Source: Desulfuromonadaceae bacterium (GTDB lineage Bacteria; Desulfobacterota; Desulfuromonadia; Geobacterales; Pseudopelobacteraceae). Taken from it: a DNA stretch of 64,000 nucleotides. The notes beneath the pieces are model-generated. The model was not told the DNA's origin. It was given only the letters and a program-made list of their open reading frames with translations, and made no database searches. The position numbers were made by a program, and so were the translations under genes. Shown here one piece after another: positions 51,082-61,455 of this stretch (position 1 is the stretch's first letter; each line of letters opens with the position of its first letter). The stretch is taken from contig JAQTQX010000018.1 in the NCBI GenBank assembly GCA_028712075.1, forward strand, positions 28,972 through 92,971. Direction: 5' to 3'.

Positions 51082-53996
51082 TAGAGCATCTTCCGCAGAT
51101 ACTGTCCGGTATAGGAATGGGTTACTTTGGCGATCTGTTCCGGCGTGCCGACGGCAACGATTTCTCCGCCACGGTCGCCCCCATCTGGGCCCAGGTCGAT
51201 GATCCAGTCAGCTGTTTTGATGACGTCCAGATTGTGCTCAATGATGACGATAGTGTTGCCGGCTGATACCAGCCGCTGGATGACTTCCAGCAGTTTGGCG
51301 ATGTCATGAAAATGCAGGCCGGTGGTCGGTTCGTCGAGGATGTAAATGGTGCGCCCGGTGGCACGCTTTGATAACTCCTTGGCCAGCTTGACCCGCTGCG
51401 CTTCACCGCCGGAAAGTGTCGTGGCCGCCTGTCCCAGTTTGATGTAGCCAAGACCGACTTCATCGAGCGTTGCAAGTTTGTTCTTGATGCGCGGTATCGC
51501 CCCCATGAAATCGAGTGCCTGTGACACGGTCATATCAAGGACGTCGGCTATGGATTTTCCCTTATAGTGCACCTCCAGGGTTTCGCGGTTGTAGCGGGCA
51601 CCTTTGCAGACTTCGCATTCCACATATACGTCGGGGAGGAAGTGCATTTCAATTTTGATAATACCGTCGCCGGAACAGGCCTCGCAGCGTCCTCCCTTGA
51701 CGTTGAATGAGTAGCGACCCGGCTTGTAGCCTCGCAGTTTTGATTCCGGCAGGTTGGAAAATATGTCGCGGATATCACCGAACACGCCTGTGTAGGTGGC
51801 GGGATTGGAGCGCGGCGTGCGGCCGATCGGAGACTGGTCGATGTTGATGACCTTATCGAGATGCTCCAGTCCACGCACGTCCCTTACCGCGCCTGCCTTC
51901 TCCCGGCTGCGGTACAGGCGCTGACCGAGCACCTTGTGCAGGGTGTCGATCACCAGTGTTGATTTTCCCGAGCCGGATACTCCGGTTACGCACGTCATGA
52001 CGCCGAGTGGAATATCGACCGTAACGTCCTTGAGGTTGTTTTCTGAGGCTCCGATGATCTTCAGAGTTTTGTCTCCCTTGCGCCGCTTCTTCGGTACAGC
52101 GATGGATAGTTCACCCGCGAGATAGCGTCCGGTCAGCGATGCCGGATTGCGCATGACTTCTTCGGGAGTGCCCTGTGCGACCACTTCACCGCCATGCACG
52201 CCCGCCCCCGGCCCCATGTCGATCAGATGATCTGCAGCAAGAATGGTCTCTTCGTCATGTTCCACCACCAGTACGGTGTTGCCGATGTCGCGCAGGTGTC
52301 TGAGTGTGCCGAGCAGGCGGGAATTATCGCGTTGATGCAGCCCGATTGATGGCTCGTCAAGGATATAGAGCACGCCGACCAGGCTGGAACCGATCTGCGT
52401 TGCCAGACGGATGCGTTGCCCCTCGCCGCCTGAGAGGGTGCCGGAGGTGCGGTCGAGCGACAGGTAGTCAAGGCCGACATTGACCAGAAATGACAAGCGT
52501 TCGTGAATCTCCTTCAGAATGCGGCGACCGATTTCTTTCTCTTTATCGGTCAGTGCCAGTTCCTCAAAAAAGGCCAGACAATCCCTGATTGAAAATGCCG
52601 TGACGTCCCGGATGGTCTTCCCGCCGATGAGCACATGCAGGGCCTCGGGGCGGAGGCGCGCCCCCTGGCAGGTGGGGCAGGGCATAACATTCATATATTT
52701 TTCCAGATCTTCCCGAGCTGCGTCCGATTCAGTCTCCCGCCAGCGTCGCTGCAGGTTGTTCAGCACTCCTTCGAACTCTTTTTGGTAGGTATGTCGGCGT
52801 TCGCCGTCCTCCTCCCACCAGAATTCGATCTTTTCCCCTTTTGAGCCATTGAGAATAACGTCCTTGACGTTGTCTGACAGCTCTTTGAATGGAGTGCGGA
52901 TATCAAACGAATATGCTTTGGCAAGCGCATCAAGGATCATGTGAAACCAGCCTGAAAGACGCTTTTCCCACGGGGCAATGGCTCCTTCGCGCAGGGAAAG
53001 TTCGGGATTGGGAATAACCAGCTCGGCATCAAAATACATGCGGGTGCCAAGCCCGGTACATTCCGGGCAGGCACCGTGCGGGTTGTTGAAAGAAAACAGT
53101 CGGGGGGTGATCTCCTGGTAGGACAGACCGCAATCCACGCAGGCCAGTTTTTCGGAGAAAAGCAGAGTGGTCGGTAGGGGCGATCCTTGTGATCGCCCGC
53201 TTTTCAGCGATTTTCCGCCTTTTGATGGTTTTTCACCGCCTTGGGCGAATACAAGATTCGCCCCTACGTCCACCGGCAGGACAACCTCCACCTTCACCAC
53301 CCCCTCGGCGTGGTGCAGAGCGGTTTCCAGCGAATCTGCCAGACGGCGCTGAATGCCATCCTTGACGACGATCCGGTCAACGACGATATCGATGTCATGC
53401 TTTTTCTTCTTATCCATCTCAATATCGTCAGCCAGCTCCCGCAGTGTGCCATCGACGATAACCCGGGTAAACCCCTCTTTTCTCAGCTGATTGAGCTCTT
53501 TTTTATATTCCCCTTTGCGCCCGCGAACCATCGGTGCGAGCAGGGTCAGCTTCATACCAGCCGACAAGGTCATGATCTGATCGACCATCTGGGAAACAGT
53601 CTGGGAGGTAATCTCCTTGTTGCAGGAGGTGCAATGAGGACGGCCGACCCGAGCAAACAGCAAACGCAGGTAGTCGTAAATCTCGGTGACGGTGCCAACG
53701 GTGGAGCGGGGATTTTTACTGGTGGTTTTCTGCTCGATCGAAATGGCCGGCGAAAGTCCTTCAATCGATTCGACATCCGGTTTTTCCATCTGCTCAAGAA
53801 ACTGGCGGGCGTACGACGAAAGCGACTCGACATACCGTCGCTGCCCTTCGGCATAAATGGTATCAAATGCCAGGGTGGACTTACCGGAGCCGGACAGACC
53901 GGTAATAACGATCAGCTGGTCACGGGGGATTTCGACGTCAATGCACTTGAGGTTGTGCTCGCAGGCGCCTTTGACGATGATGCTGGTATGTGCCAT
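51081..53996 (-). CDS. uvrA: Excinuclease ABC subunit A
   Basis: Damage-recognition ATPase of nucleotide excision repair. 971 residues: Walker [17 protein letters not shown] (about 31-46) and [16 protein letters not shown], zinc modules ([46 protein letters not shown]), signatures [12 protein letters not shown] and [15 protein letters not shown], and [16 protein letters not shown]. About 30 residues longer than the usual 940: residues about 243-275 ([20 protein letters not shown], then KSGRSQGSP) are encoded by a palindromic repeat inserted in frame just before the second zinc module. The frame stays open, so the protein is probably functional. Confidence 0.95.
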   Translation of the reverse strand: MAHTSIIVKGACEHNLKCIDVEIPRDQLIVITGLSGSGKSTLAFDTIYAEGQRRYVESLSSYARQFLEQMEKPDVESIEGLSPAISIEQKTTSKNPRSTVGTVTEIYDYLRLLFARVGRPHCTSCNKEITSQTVSQMVDQIMTLSAGMKLTLLAPMVRGRKGEYKKELNQLRKEGFTRVIVDGTLRELADDIEMDKKKKHDIDIVVDRIVVKDGIQRRLADSLETALHHAEGVVKVEVVLPVDVGANLVFAQGGEKPSKGGKSLKSGRSQGSPLPTTLLFSEKLACVDCGLSYQEITPRLFSFNNPHGACPECTGLGTRMYFDAELVIPNPELSLREGAIAPWEKRLSGWFHMILDALAKAYSFDIRTPFKELSDNVKDVILNGSKGEKIEFWWEEDGERRHTYQKEFEGVLNNLQRRWRETESDAAREDLEKYMNVMPCPTCQGARLRPEALHVLIGGKTIRDVTAFSIRDCLAFFEELALTDKEKEIGRRILKEIHERLSFLVNVGLDYLSLDRTSGTLSGGEGQRIRLATQIGSSLVGVLYILDEPSIGLHQRDNSRLLGTLRHLRDIGNTVLVVEHDEETILAADHLIDMGPGAGVHGGEVVAQGTPEEVMRNPASLTGRYLAGELSIAVPKKRRKGDKTLKIIGASENNLKDVTVDIPLGVMTCVTGVSGSGKSTLVIDTLHKVLGQRLYRSREKAGAVRDVRGLEHLDKVINIDQSPIGRTPRSNPATYTGVFGDIRDIFSNLPESKLRGYKPGRYSFNVKGGRCEACSGDGIIKIEMHFLPDVYVECEVCKGARYNRETLEVHYKGKSIADVLDMTVSQALDFMGAIPRIKNKLATLDEVGLGYIKLGQAATTLSGGEAQRVKLAKELSKRATGRTIYILDEPTTGLHFHDIAKLLEVIQRLVSAGNTIVIIEHNLDVIKTADWIIDLGPDGGDRGGEIVAVGTPEQIAKVTHSYTGQYLRKML
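53174..53267. repeat. Palindromic repeat element inserted in frame in uvrA
   Basis: 94 bp bounded by an inverted repeat: GTAGGGGCGATCCTTGTGAT (start of the left arm, to 53198) against GGGCGAATACAAGATTCGCC (start of the right arm from 53243, ending CCTAC at 53267). The arms pair almost completely. The pattern matches intergenic REP-like palindromes, but here it is translated as part of UvrA. Confidence 0.85.
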
Positions 53997-53998
53997 GG

Positions 53999-55375
53999 CT
54001 ATAGTTTCTTCTTCAACCGCCAGCCCTCTTTGTTGACTTGCGGGACGCGGGAAAGGGCGAGCGAATCGGGGGGGACATCGATGGTGACGGTGGTGCCGGC
54101 GGCTACCAGTGAATTGCGCCCGACGCTGACGGGGGCCACCAGCTGTACATCGCTGCCGATGAATACGTCGTCGCCGATAACAGTACGATGTTTCTTGACG
54201 CCGTCGTAATTGCAGGTGATGGTGCCACAGCCAATGTTGACATCCCGGCCGATTTCGGCATCACCAAGATAGGTCAGATGTGACGCTTTGGAGCCTTCAC
54301 CCATGACAATCTTCTTGGTTTCGACAAAATTACCGATCTTGACTTTTTTGCCGAGAATTGTGCCGGGGCGCAGATGCGCCATCGGGCCGACCGCCACATC
54401 CTCGCCAAGTTCGGAATCTTCCAGCACCGATGCTGCTTTGATATGGCAGTCGTTGCCGATGCTGCAGCCCGAGATACTGACACACTGGTCAATTTCACAG
54501 CCGGAACCGATAACGGTTCCGGTGCCGATTTGGCAGCCGGGGTGGATGGTCGTGTCAGCGCCGATGGTGACGCCGTAATCAATATAGGTCTGTTCGGGAT
54601 CAATCAAGGTGACGCCGCTCAGCATATGGTCACGGTTGATACGGTTGCGCAGAATCCGGGCCGCTTCCGCCAGTTGGGCGCGATCATTGACTCCCATTAT
54701 TTCATCGGCATCGCCGGTCGGCAGAGCGAGACAGGTCAAGCCTTGTGCGACCGCAATCGCCAAGAGATCAGTCAGGTAATACTCTCCCTGCGCATTGTTG
54801 TTGCTTATTCCCCGGATATTGCCAAACAGGAAGCCTGAATCCATGCAGTAAATGCCGCTGTTTATTTCACGAATTTCGCGCTCCTCCTGGTTGGCGTCTT
54901 TCTGCTCGACAATACGTGACACCCGGCCGGAAGCGTCTCTGATGACTCGCCCATAGCCGTACGGATTATCCATGAAAGCGGTCAGCACGGTAACCGCAGC
55001 CTGGTTGTCATGATGAAATGCCAGCATGCTTTTCAGTGTTTCCGCGCGTAGAAGCGGCGTGTCACCGCACAGGATCAATACGGTGCCGTTGAAACCGGCA
55101 AGCGCGTCAAGCGCACAGGAAACGGCATGTCCGGTGCCGAGTTGTTCTTCCTGCATGGCGCACCGAATATCCGGCGCACCGCGGAACACCCCCTGCACAG
55201 CATTCGCCTGATGGCCGATAACGAGCACGATTGTTTCCGAACCTGCCTCACGTGCCGCAGTGACCGGCCAGGTGATCATCGGAATTCCGGCAACCGGATG
55301 CAGAACCTTGATCAGATGTGACTTCATGCGGGTGCCCTTTCCTGCGGCAAGCACAACTGAAGCGAGTGGTTTCAT
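53999..55375 (-). CDS. glmU: Bifunctional GlmU (acetyltransferase / uridylyltransferase)
   Basis: Makes UDP-GlcNAc from glucosamine-1-phosphate for cell wall and LPS. 458 residues: N-terminal nucleotidyltransferase with [13 protein letters not shown] (8-20), [22 protein letters not shown] and [12 protein letters not shown]-terminal left-handed beta helix of hexapeptide repeats (from about 250) with [20 protein letters not shown] and [20 protein letters not shown]. It ends 2 bp before the uvrA start, so they may be co-transcribed. Confidence 0.95.
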   Translation of the reverse strand: MKPLASVVLAAGKGTRMKSHLIKVLHPVAGIPMITWPVTAAREAGSETIVLVIGHQANAVQGVFRGAPDIRCAMQEEQLGTGHAVSCALDALAGFNGTVLILCGDTPLLRAETLKSMLAFHHDNQAAVTVLTAFMDNPYGYGRVIRDASGRVSRIVEQKDANQEEREIREINSGIYCMDSGFLFGNIRGISNNNAQGEYYLTDLLAIAVAQGLTCLALPTGDADEIMGVNDRAQLAEAARILRNRINRDHMLSGVTLIDPEQTYIDYGVTIGADTTIHPGCQIGTGTVIGSGCEIDQCVSISGCSIGNDCHIKAASVLEDSELGEDVAVGPMAHLRPGTILGKKVKIGNFVETKKIVMGEGSKASHLTYLGDAEIGRDVNIGCGTITCNYDGVKKHRTVIGDDVFIGSDVQLVAPVSVGRNSLVAAGTTVTIDVPPDSLALSRVPQVNKEGWRLKKKL

Positions 55376-55673
55376 GACATTGTCCCCTTGTCATATAATT
55401 ATTGGAAAATCACCCGGGTACTTTATGCGATTGCGGGCTAAAGCGTCAAGATATTAGCACCGTTGCGCAGTTATGCGGCATCTTTAGTCTTTACTTATTT
55501 GCCGGTTTGGCTATAGTACAGGCCGCTTTTCAGATGAGATGTGTAATACCGATTTCAACTCAAAGAGGGCTTCTGGGCGGCGAAGATTGAGGCGATGTGA
55601 GCGTACCCATCAGTACGTTAAAGAACTGAAAACGAGCCGGCGAAGAAGACATTTTGAAATACCGAGAGTACCA

Positions 55674-56237
55674 ATGGCTATTGCAGAGGATATTGTCCTC
55701 CTTGATCAAAAATTGAACGAACTGATAAAAAAATATGAACTGTTTTTTCTCGGCCTGGAAAAACGGGAGCCGCTCCAGCTGTCGGGAGAGGTTGAAAAAC
55801 TGGTGCGCCGCTATGTCGGTATACCGATCAATAACACCATGCAGAAGCATCGTTTTTCCACGCTGGTGTCTCGTTTCAATACGTACCGTGAACACTGGAA
55901 CCGGACCCTGAAACAGATGGAGGAGGGGCGCTATTCCCGAGACCGGTTTATCAGTGAACTGCACCGGAATCAAAAGTTTATGCCGGTTAAAAGCGAGAGC
56001 AAAACGACACCCATTCCTTCCGGTGATGAGGATCTTGATCGTATTGTCCATGAATTTGTTGAAGCCCGCAAAGCCTGCAATCTTCCGGTTAAAAACATTT
56101 CTCGTGACCGGGTTGCCGCCACAATCGAAAAGCAGAAACCTGCACTGGCCGCAAAGCTGGGTACGGAGCATCTGGCCTTCAGAGTCGTTATTGAAGACGG
56201 CAAGCCTAAGCTGAAGGCTGGTCTGCGCAAACATTGA
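55674..56237 (+). CDS. Hypothetical protein upstream of mfd, MXAN_5187-like
   Basis: 187 residues, soluble, basic and helical: LLDQKLNELIKKYELFFLGL, KREPLQLSGEVEKLVRRYVG, FNTYREHWNRTLKQMEEGRY, a Pro/Ser linker, then VKNISRDRVAATIEKQKPAL. The pattern recalls the C-terminal domain of the myxobacterial MXAN_5187 family, from memory only. No catalytic motif is seen. ATG 55674 has a GAGAG 5-6 bases upstream. The frame back to 55539 is not supported. 23 bp before mfd. Confidence 0.78.
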   Translation: MAIAEDIVLLDQKLNELIKKYELFFLGLEKREPLQLSGEVEKLVRRYVGIPINNTMQKHRFSTLVSRFNTYREHWNRTLKQMEEGRYSRDRFISELHRNQKFMPVKSESKTTPIPSGDEDLDRIVHEFVEARKACNLPVKNISRDRVAATIEKQKPALAAKLGTEHLAFRVVIEDGKPKLKAGLRKH

Positions 56238-56260
56238 TAGAATACGCCTGACTTCATACA

Positions 56261-59200
56261 ATGCCTACCCTGATCCCTCAAGTTCTTGACTGCATAGCCG
56301 CTCTTCGCCGCAACGAACGACGAGTCCCCATTTCCGGCCTGAAAGGCTCGGCTCCGTCACTATATGCCGCCGAGCTGATTCGTGCCGGGATTGATACCCT
56401 GCTGGTCATCACGGCAACGCAGGAGAGTGCCGAGGAGTTCTGTCGGGAATTGGCCTTTTTTTCCGGAGGAGGTCTGCAGGCAACGCTGTTTCCTGCGTGG
56501 GATGTGGCACCATTTTCCGCCGTTTCGCCGCATCCGGATGTTACCGGTGTTCGGCTGGATACACTGTTCCGGCTGCAAAGCGGACTGTCGCGCATTACTG
56601 TTATGCCGGTCGCTGCTGCGTTACAACGGGTCCTGCCGCGGAAAACGCTGAATGATGCCTCCTGTTATCTGCTTGCCGGTGAGGAGTTTGAACGGGACGA
56701 ACTGCTGGCGCGATTGATCCGTCTCGGGTACGCAAATGTCCCGCTGGTGGAGGATCGCGGCACGTTTGCCGTCCGGGGCGGCATTCTCGATATATTCCCT
56801 CCCAATATGCCGACACCGGTCAGAATTGAATTTTTTGGCGATACCGCTGAGACAATACGTGCGTTTGATCCCCTGACGCAGCGCTCACTACAGCCGGTCG
56901 AGGAACTGGTGCTCCTCCCGTCGCGTGAACTGCTGCTGTCGGATGAGGCGCTGGCAGACATATCCCCTCGACTGAAAAAAGTCTGCGATGATCTTGATAT
57001 TCCAGCCAATCGTCGCCGTCTGATCCTCGAAGATCTTCAGAATACGGTCTATTTCCAGGGTATCGACTTCCTGCAGCCGCTTCTCCATCCTGGCCTTGAA
57101 ACGATCTTTGACTACATTCCTGCCACAGCTCCGCTGCTCCTGCTTGATCCGGAGGCGATCCTCCCTGCAGTTCTCAATGCCTGTGAGGAGGTGGAGGCTG
57201 GTGTTGTCAAAGCGGCAGCTGCCGGATTTGCCCACTCGCCGGCGCCGGAACTTTTTCTGGCTGACGAGGAATTGTATTCCACCATTGCCAAACGGTCCGT
57301 TATCGAACTCTCCAGTCTGGTTCTGGATGCACCTGGTGCCGCGTCCCCTATAGTAATTCCCTGTCAGACTAACAGCGACCTGCGGGTGAGCGTCTCAAAG
57401 GAAAGCAGCCACGCACTGGCGCCGCTGGCCGGCACTCTGCGTGCCTGGCTTGACAGCGGGGAGCACATTGCCGTTGCCTGTCATCAGCAGGCGCAGGCCG
57501 AACGCCTCAAAGAGCTTCTTGTGCCGTACAAGATTCCCTGTTCCATCAGTGAAGACGGCTTTCAAAACTGTGTCACCAACGAAGCATTCCACCCGCTTGT
57601 CACCATCCTCATCGGAGATATTTCACGCGGTTTCCGTCTGCCTTCCTCTCGCTTGATGCTGATCGCCGAAGAAGAACTTTTCGGTAAACGGGTCAGGCGT
57701 CGCGGTGTCTCGGAAGTACGCAAAAAGCAGCTGCTGGCCTCTCTTGCTGAGCTCAAGCCGGGCGATTACATGGTGCATATTGACCATGGCATCGGCCTGT
57801 ACCGTGGTCTGCAGCATATCAGCGTCGGGACTGTCGGCGGCGATTTCCTGCTGCTCGAATATGCCGGATCGGACAAGCTGTTTCTGCCGATTGATCGTCT
57901 TGGCCTGGTGCAGCGCTATGTCGGCCCGGAAGGGAGCAGCCCGGCGCTTGATAAATTGGGCGGCGTATCCTGGGAGAAGTCGAAGGGGAAGGCACGCAAG
58001 AATATCGAGGAACTGGCGGGAGAGTTGCTGGAAATTTATGCCAAACGCCAGCTTTGTGAAGGATTTTCGTTTTCTCCCCCCGATGAAATGTACCGCGAGT
58101 TTGAAGCCTCCTTTGCCTGGGAGGAAACGCCGGACCAACTTTCTGCGATTCAGGATGTGCTGGCTGACATGCAGCATTCGAAGCCGATGGATCGGCTCGT
58201 CTGTGGCGATGTCGGCTACGGCAAAACCGAGGTTGCCCTGCGGGGGGCTTTCAAATCGGCGCTTGATGGCAAACAGGTCGGCATCCTCGTGCCGACCACC
58301 ATTCTTGCCCAGCAGCATTATGAAACGTTCCGCGAACGGCTGAAGGAGTACCCGGTTACGGTTGAGGTACTCTCCCGTTTCCGTACCGCCAAAGAACAGA
58401 AGGACATTCTTGAGCGGCTCAAAAAAGGGAATATAGACATTATCATCGGTACCCACCGTCTGCTGCAGAAGGATGTTGCTTTCAAGGATCTCGGACTGAT
58501 GATCATCGATGAGGAACAGCGGTTCGGCGTCAAGGACAAGGAACGGCTCAAATCATTCCGGGCGGTGGTCGATGTCATGACCCTCACGGCAACGCCGATT
58601 CCCCGGACCCTGTACATGTCGATGATGGGTATTCGTGATCTGTCGATTATCGATACACCGCCGGTTGATCGTCTGGCGGTGAAAACGTTCGTATCCCGCT
58701 TTTCCGAAGAGCTGATCCGTGAAGCGGTGCTGCGTGAACTGCGCCGGGGCGGACAGGTTTTCTTTGTCCACAATCGCGTTCAGACCATCGCCAAACGGGC
58801 GGAGCTGCTGGCACAGCTGGTGCCGGAAGCAAAAATAGCGGTTGGGCATGGCCAGATGGGGGAACATGAACTGGAGAAGGTCATGCTCGGCTTTATGCAT
58901 GGCGAAACCAATCTGCTGCTTTGCACGACAATCATCGAATCGGGCCTGGATATTCCCAACGCCAATACTCTCATCGTCGATCATGCCGACAAATTCGGCC
59001 TTTCCCAGCTCTATCAGTTACGGGGCAGGGTGGGACGCTCCACCCAACGAGGCTATGCCTATCTGCTTATTCCGGGAGAGGGGGCGATCAGTTCCGATGC
59101 CCGTGAAAGATTACGGGTGCTGCAGGAGATATCAGAGCTGGGGGCCGGTTTCCGCATTGCCACGCACGATATGGAGATCCGCGGCGCGGGGGATATGCTC

Positions 59201-59749
59201 GGCAACCGCCAATCAGGGACGGTGACTGAAATCGGTTTCGAGCTCTACAACCAGATGCTGGAAGAGACGATTGCCCGCATGCGGGGTGAAGAGTCGGTAG
59301 AGCGGGTCGAGCCGGAGATTAACCTCAAAGTCCCGGCCTTCATCCCCGAGGCGTACGTCAAGGATGCCGGGCAGCGCTTGGTGATTTACAAGAAGCTGAC
59401 CCAGGCGGAGAGCGAAGAGGATGTGCTGGATGTGCAGAACGAAGTGCTTGACCGTTTCGGCAAATATCCGCTTGCGACATCATATCTGTTCGAAATTATG
59501 AAACTGCGGGTGTTGCTGAAGCAGTTGATTGTCCGCCAGATCGATTTTGACGGCAAAGCGGTGATCATTTCCTTCCACCCCCGCACTCCGGCCCCGCCTG
59601 ACACTATTATCGGCATGATGCGGAGTGAGCCGAAAAAATACCAGTTCACCCCCGATTACAAGCTGGTCTGCACGTTGAAGGACACCTCGTTCGAAGGTAT
59701 TCTGGAGATGGCGAAGAGCGTGCTGCATCGGCTGCTGCCGGTTTCGTAA
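56261..59749 (+). CDS. mfd: Transcription-repair coupling factor
   Basis: Removes stalled RNA polymerase and recruits UvrA. 1162 residues: UvrB-like domain (LFPAWDVAPFSAVSPHPDVT), RNAP-interacting domain (GDYMVHIDHGIGLYRGLQH), SF2 translocase with GDVGYGKTEVALRGAFK, LVPTTILAQQHYETF, IGTHRLLQKD, IIDEEQRFGVKDKERLK, LTATPIPRTLYMSMMGIRD, and HGQMGEHELE, IIESGLDIPNANTLI, QLRGRVGRS. The C-terminal TRCF domain is complete. uvrA lies about 2.3 kb away in the same window. Confidence 0.95.
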   Translation: MPTLIPQVLDCIAALRRNERRVPISGLKGSAPSLYAAELIRAGIDTLLVITATQESAEEFCRELAFFSGGGLQATLFPAWDVAPFSAVSPHPDVTGVRLDTLFRLQSGLSRITVMPVAAALQRVLPRKTLNDASCYLLAGEEFERDELLARLIRLGYANVPLVEDRGTFAVRGGILDIFPPNMPTPVRIEFFGDTAETIRAFDPLTQRSLQPVEELVLLPSRELLLSDEALADISPRLKKVCDDLDIPANRRRLILEDLQNTVYFQGIDFLQPLLHPGLETIFDYIPATAPLLLLDPEAILPAVLNACEEVEAGVVKAAAAGFAHSPAPELFLADEELYSTIAKRSVIELSSLVLDAPGAASPIVIPCQTNSDLRVSVSKESSHALAPLAGTLRAWLDSGEHIAVACHQQAQAERLKELLVPYKIPCSISEDGFQNCVTNEAFHPLVTILIGDISRGFRLPSSRLMLIAEEELFGKRVRRRGVSEVRKKQLLASLAELKPGDYMVHIDHGIGLYRGLQHISVGTVGGDFLLLEYAGSDKLFLPIDRLGLVQRYVGPEGSSPALDKLGGVSWEKSKGKARKNIEELAGELLEIYAKRQLCEGFSFSPPDEMYREFEASFAWEETPDQLSAIQDVLADMQHSKPMDRLVCGDVGYGKTEVALRGAFKSALDGKQVGILVPTTILAQQHYETFRERLKEYPVTVEVLSRFRTAKEQKDILERLKKGNIDIIIGTHRLLQKDVAFKDLGLMIIDEEQRFGVKDKERLKSFRAVVDVMTLTATPIPRTLYMSMMGIRDLSIIDTPPVDRLAVKTFVSRFSEELIREAVLRELRRGGQVFFVHNRVQTIAKRAELLAQLVPEAKIAVGHGQMGEHELEKVMLGFMHGETNLLLCTTIIESGLDIPNANTLIVDHADKFGLSQLYQLRGRVGRSTQRGYAYLLIPGEGAISSDARERLRVLQEISELGAGFRIATHDMEIRGAGDMLGNRQSGTVTEIGFELYNQMLEETIARMRGEESVERVEPEINLKVPAFIPEAYVKDAGQRLVIYKKLTQAESEEDVLDVQNEVLDRFGKYPLATSYLFEIMKLRVLLKQLIVRQIDFDGKAVIISFHPRTPAPPDTIIGMMRSEPKKYQFTPDYKLVCTLKDTSFEGILEMAKSVLHRLLPVS

Positions 59750-59795
59750 CGAATTGTAAATAGTCAGCAGTGTCCGGTTTGGTTCTTGCTTTAAG

Positions 59796-59817
59796 CCTCC
59801 CCTCCCGCAAGGGGAGG
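59796..59817 (+). terminator. GC-rich hairpin after mfd
   Basis: Stem CCTCCCCT (59796-59803) and AGGGGAGG (59810-59817), followed after a G-run by CTTTT. 47 bp after the mfd stop. The sequence also looks like the widely dispersed CCTCCC-type repeats, so terminator function is plausible, not certain. Confidence 0.5.
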
Positions 59818-60011
59818 GGGGACTTTTAGGCAACTGCAAATACCAAACCGGGCAACGCAGTATATTAGTAGGTTAGGATGGAATTGTCGGCCAACATGTC
59901 GATTTAGGATGTTGGCAGGGTCTGGTGAATAATGAGTTAAACCAGAAATAAAATAAACCGAAAAATCTGTACTGCTCCGAGTGAGCGGAATTGCTGAAAC
60001 GGAGTGAACAA

Positions 60012-60308
60012 ATGAGCGAAGAGGAAGAGTCAATCACTACGAAAACCCCGAAGCAAAGCCACTATATCAGCATGACGGCCCCTCAGATCGTTAAGGCTCT
60101 CTGTGACCACGCTCAACCGGGCTCCAAGCTCCATGAGGAAATTAAGGGCGCATTGTTCGCAGTCCTTACCGATAACCTTGTTAAATCCATCGACAAACAT
60201 GAAAGAGCAGCAACCAGGCTTTCTAACCAACTCTTTTGGCTGAACATCATTCTCGGAGTGTTCACAGTTATTGGAACAATTTTGACTATTATCGCCTTCG
60301 TGAAGTAA
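60012..60308 (+). CDS. Small tail-anchored membrane protein, unrecognised
   Basis: About 98 residues. Acidic N-terminus, helical middle (TAPQIVKALCDHAQPGSKLH, VLTDNLVKSIDKHERAATRL) and one C-terminal membrane helix (FWLNIILGVFTVIGTILTII). GGAGTG lies 6 bases before the ATG. No known domain. It stands alone between mfd and the PH-domain gene and is less GC-rich than mfd. Confidence 0.72.
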   Translation: MSEEEESITTKTPKQSHYISMTAPQIVKALCDHAQPGSKLHEEIKGALFAVLTDNLVKSIDKHERAATRLSNQLFWLNIILGVFTVIGTILTIIAFVK

Positions 60309-60670
60309 TTGACGCAATAACCGAACAAGCTGAATTTGAATCGGAAGTTTAGGAATATATTTCCCTTCCTCATCTTCAAGAAAATATGAACGAATATCCT
60401 CATCTACTATGGAAAGTTCTAAATTGAGAGATTGCATTTCGCCTCTTTCCGACCCCGAAAAGGAGGGGTCGAACTCTCGGCACGGCCCCACTCCCTACGG
60501 TCGGGGGTCAGCCTCATACACGTTGGAGAGCTAAAAGGGAACGTAGTTGATTAACATACCTGTGCGTTGACAAATCGACAACGTCCTCAGCGCTCCGCAA
60601 ATAATCGCAACAATAGTGAAGCCATCTGTGCTCTAATGCCATAAGAAATTCACTTTATCTGGAGGTTACA
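60309..60670. other. 362-bp intergenic stretch without a recognised gene
   Basis: No ORF with coding character. A hairpin GACCCC-N8-GGGGTC (60451-60470) is followed by a GC-rich patch resembling neither tRNA nor a known riboswitch; the rest is AT-rich. Functional content is unknown. Confidence 0.45.
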
Positions 60671-61291
60671 ATGGGAATATTCGACAAAGTAACAGAAAAG
60701 ATACAACAAACAAAAAGTGATATTCGTCCGAAATTTCTATCTGTATCAGAAGAAGAACTTAATAAGCTGTTAATACAAGGTGAACAGCTTGTTTCTACGA
60801 TAACACAAGCGGTTGCTACCAGTGCAAAGACGTTAATTTTGACAAACCTGAGAATCATTGTCTATGACCATGGAATACTGAGCTCCAGCTTTAAAGACTA
60901 TTATTTCAGAGATATGAAAGATGCGCGGTTCGATATGACCGTATTAAGCGGGGGCACAATAACGATAAATGCCGATAAAGGTAATAATGCCGGGTCCGTA
61001 GTAATAACGGATTTACCATTGCAGGAATCGAAATATTTTTATTCACGGCTTCAAGAAATTGAAAGAGACTGGTGGGAAAAGAAACGGGACCTTGAGCTTG
61101 AAGAAAAACGTGCTGCTGCCGGCGGAATGCAAATTTCTATGGCAACACCTCAAAATGTACATAGCCAGACACCATTGCCAGTCGACGATATTGAAGGTAA
61201 ACTGCTGAAATTGAAAGGACTGTTCGATAAAGGTCTCATAGATGAAAGCGAGTATAAGGAACGAAAAAACCAATTGTTGGCGCAATTATAG
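60671..61291 (+). CDS. PH-domain and SHOCT-domain protein
   Basis: 206 residues. Residues about 25-130 look like a bacterial PH domain (QGEQLVSTITQAVATSAKTL, ILTNLRIIVYDHG, then short beta strands to VVITDLPLQESKYFYSRLQE). A charged helix follows (KKRDLELEEKRAAAGG), a linker, and a C-terminal SHOCT motif (KLLKLKGLFDKGLIDESEYK). SHOCT modules end many small bacterial proteins and probably mediate oligomerisation. GGAGG precedes the ATG. Codon use is AT-rich. Function unknown. Confidence 0.82.
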   Translation: MGIFDKVTEKIQQTKSDIRPKFLSVSEEELNKLLIQGEQLVSTITQAVATSAKTLILTNLRIIVYDHGILSSSFKDYYFRDMKDARFDMTVLSGGTITINADKGNNAGSVVITDLPLQESKYFYSRLQEIERDWWEKKRDLELEEKRAAAGGMQISMATPQNVHSQTPLPVDDIEGKLLKLKGLFDKGLIDESEYKERKNQLLAQL

Positions 61292-61455
61292 CGTCTGTTA
61301 GAGTCTGTGATGCGGAGATAAAACAACATGGTCGTTTTGTCCCGGAAGGAAAACGTAGCTGCTGATCGAATATATCCACGTTCCACAAAACGGTAGTTAT
61401 GTCATGTCGGATGAAATTCATGATTCCGGAGGTTCTTGCAAAAAACCGGAAGTGA

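Noticed and set aside
53241..54209. 322-codon plus-strand ORF
   Set aside because: Antisense to uvrA and the end of glmU, no family features.
60440..60540. tRNA-like look (GTTCGACCCC on the minus strand)
   Set aside because: No acceptor, D-arm or anticodon stem can be drawn; only a simple hairpin remains.
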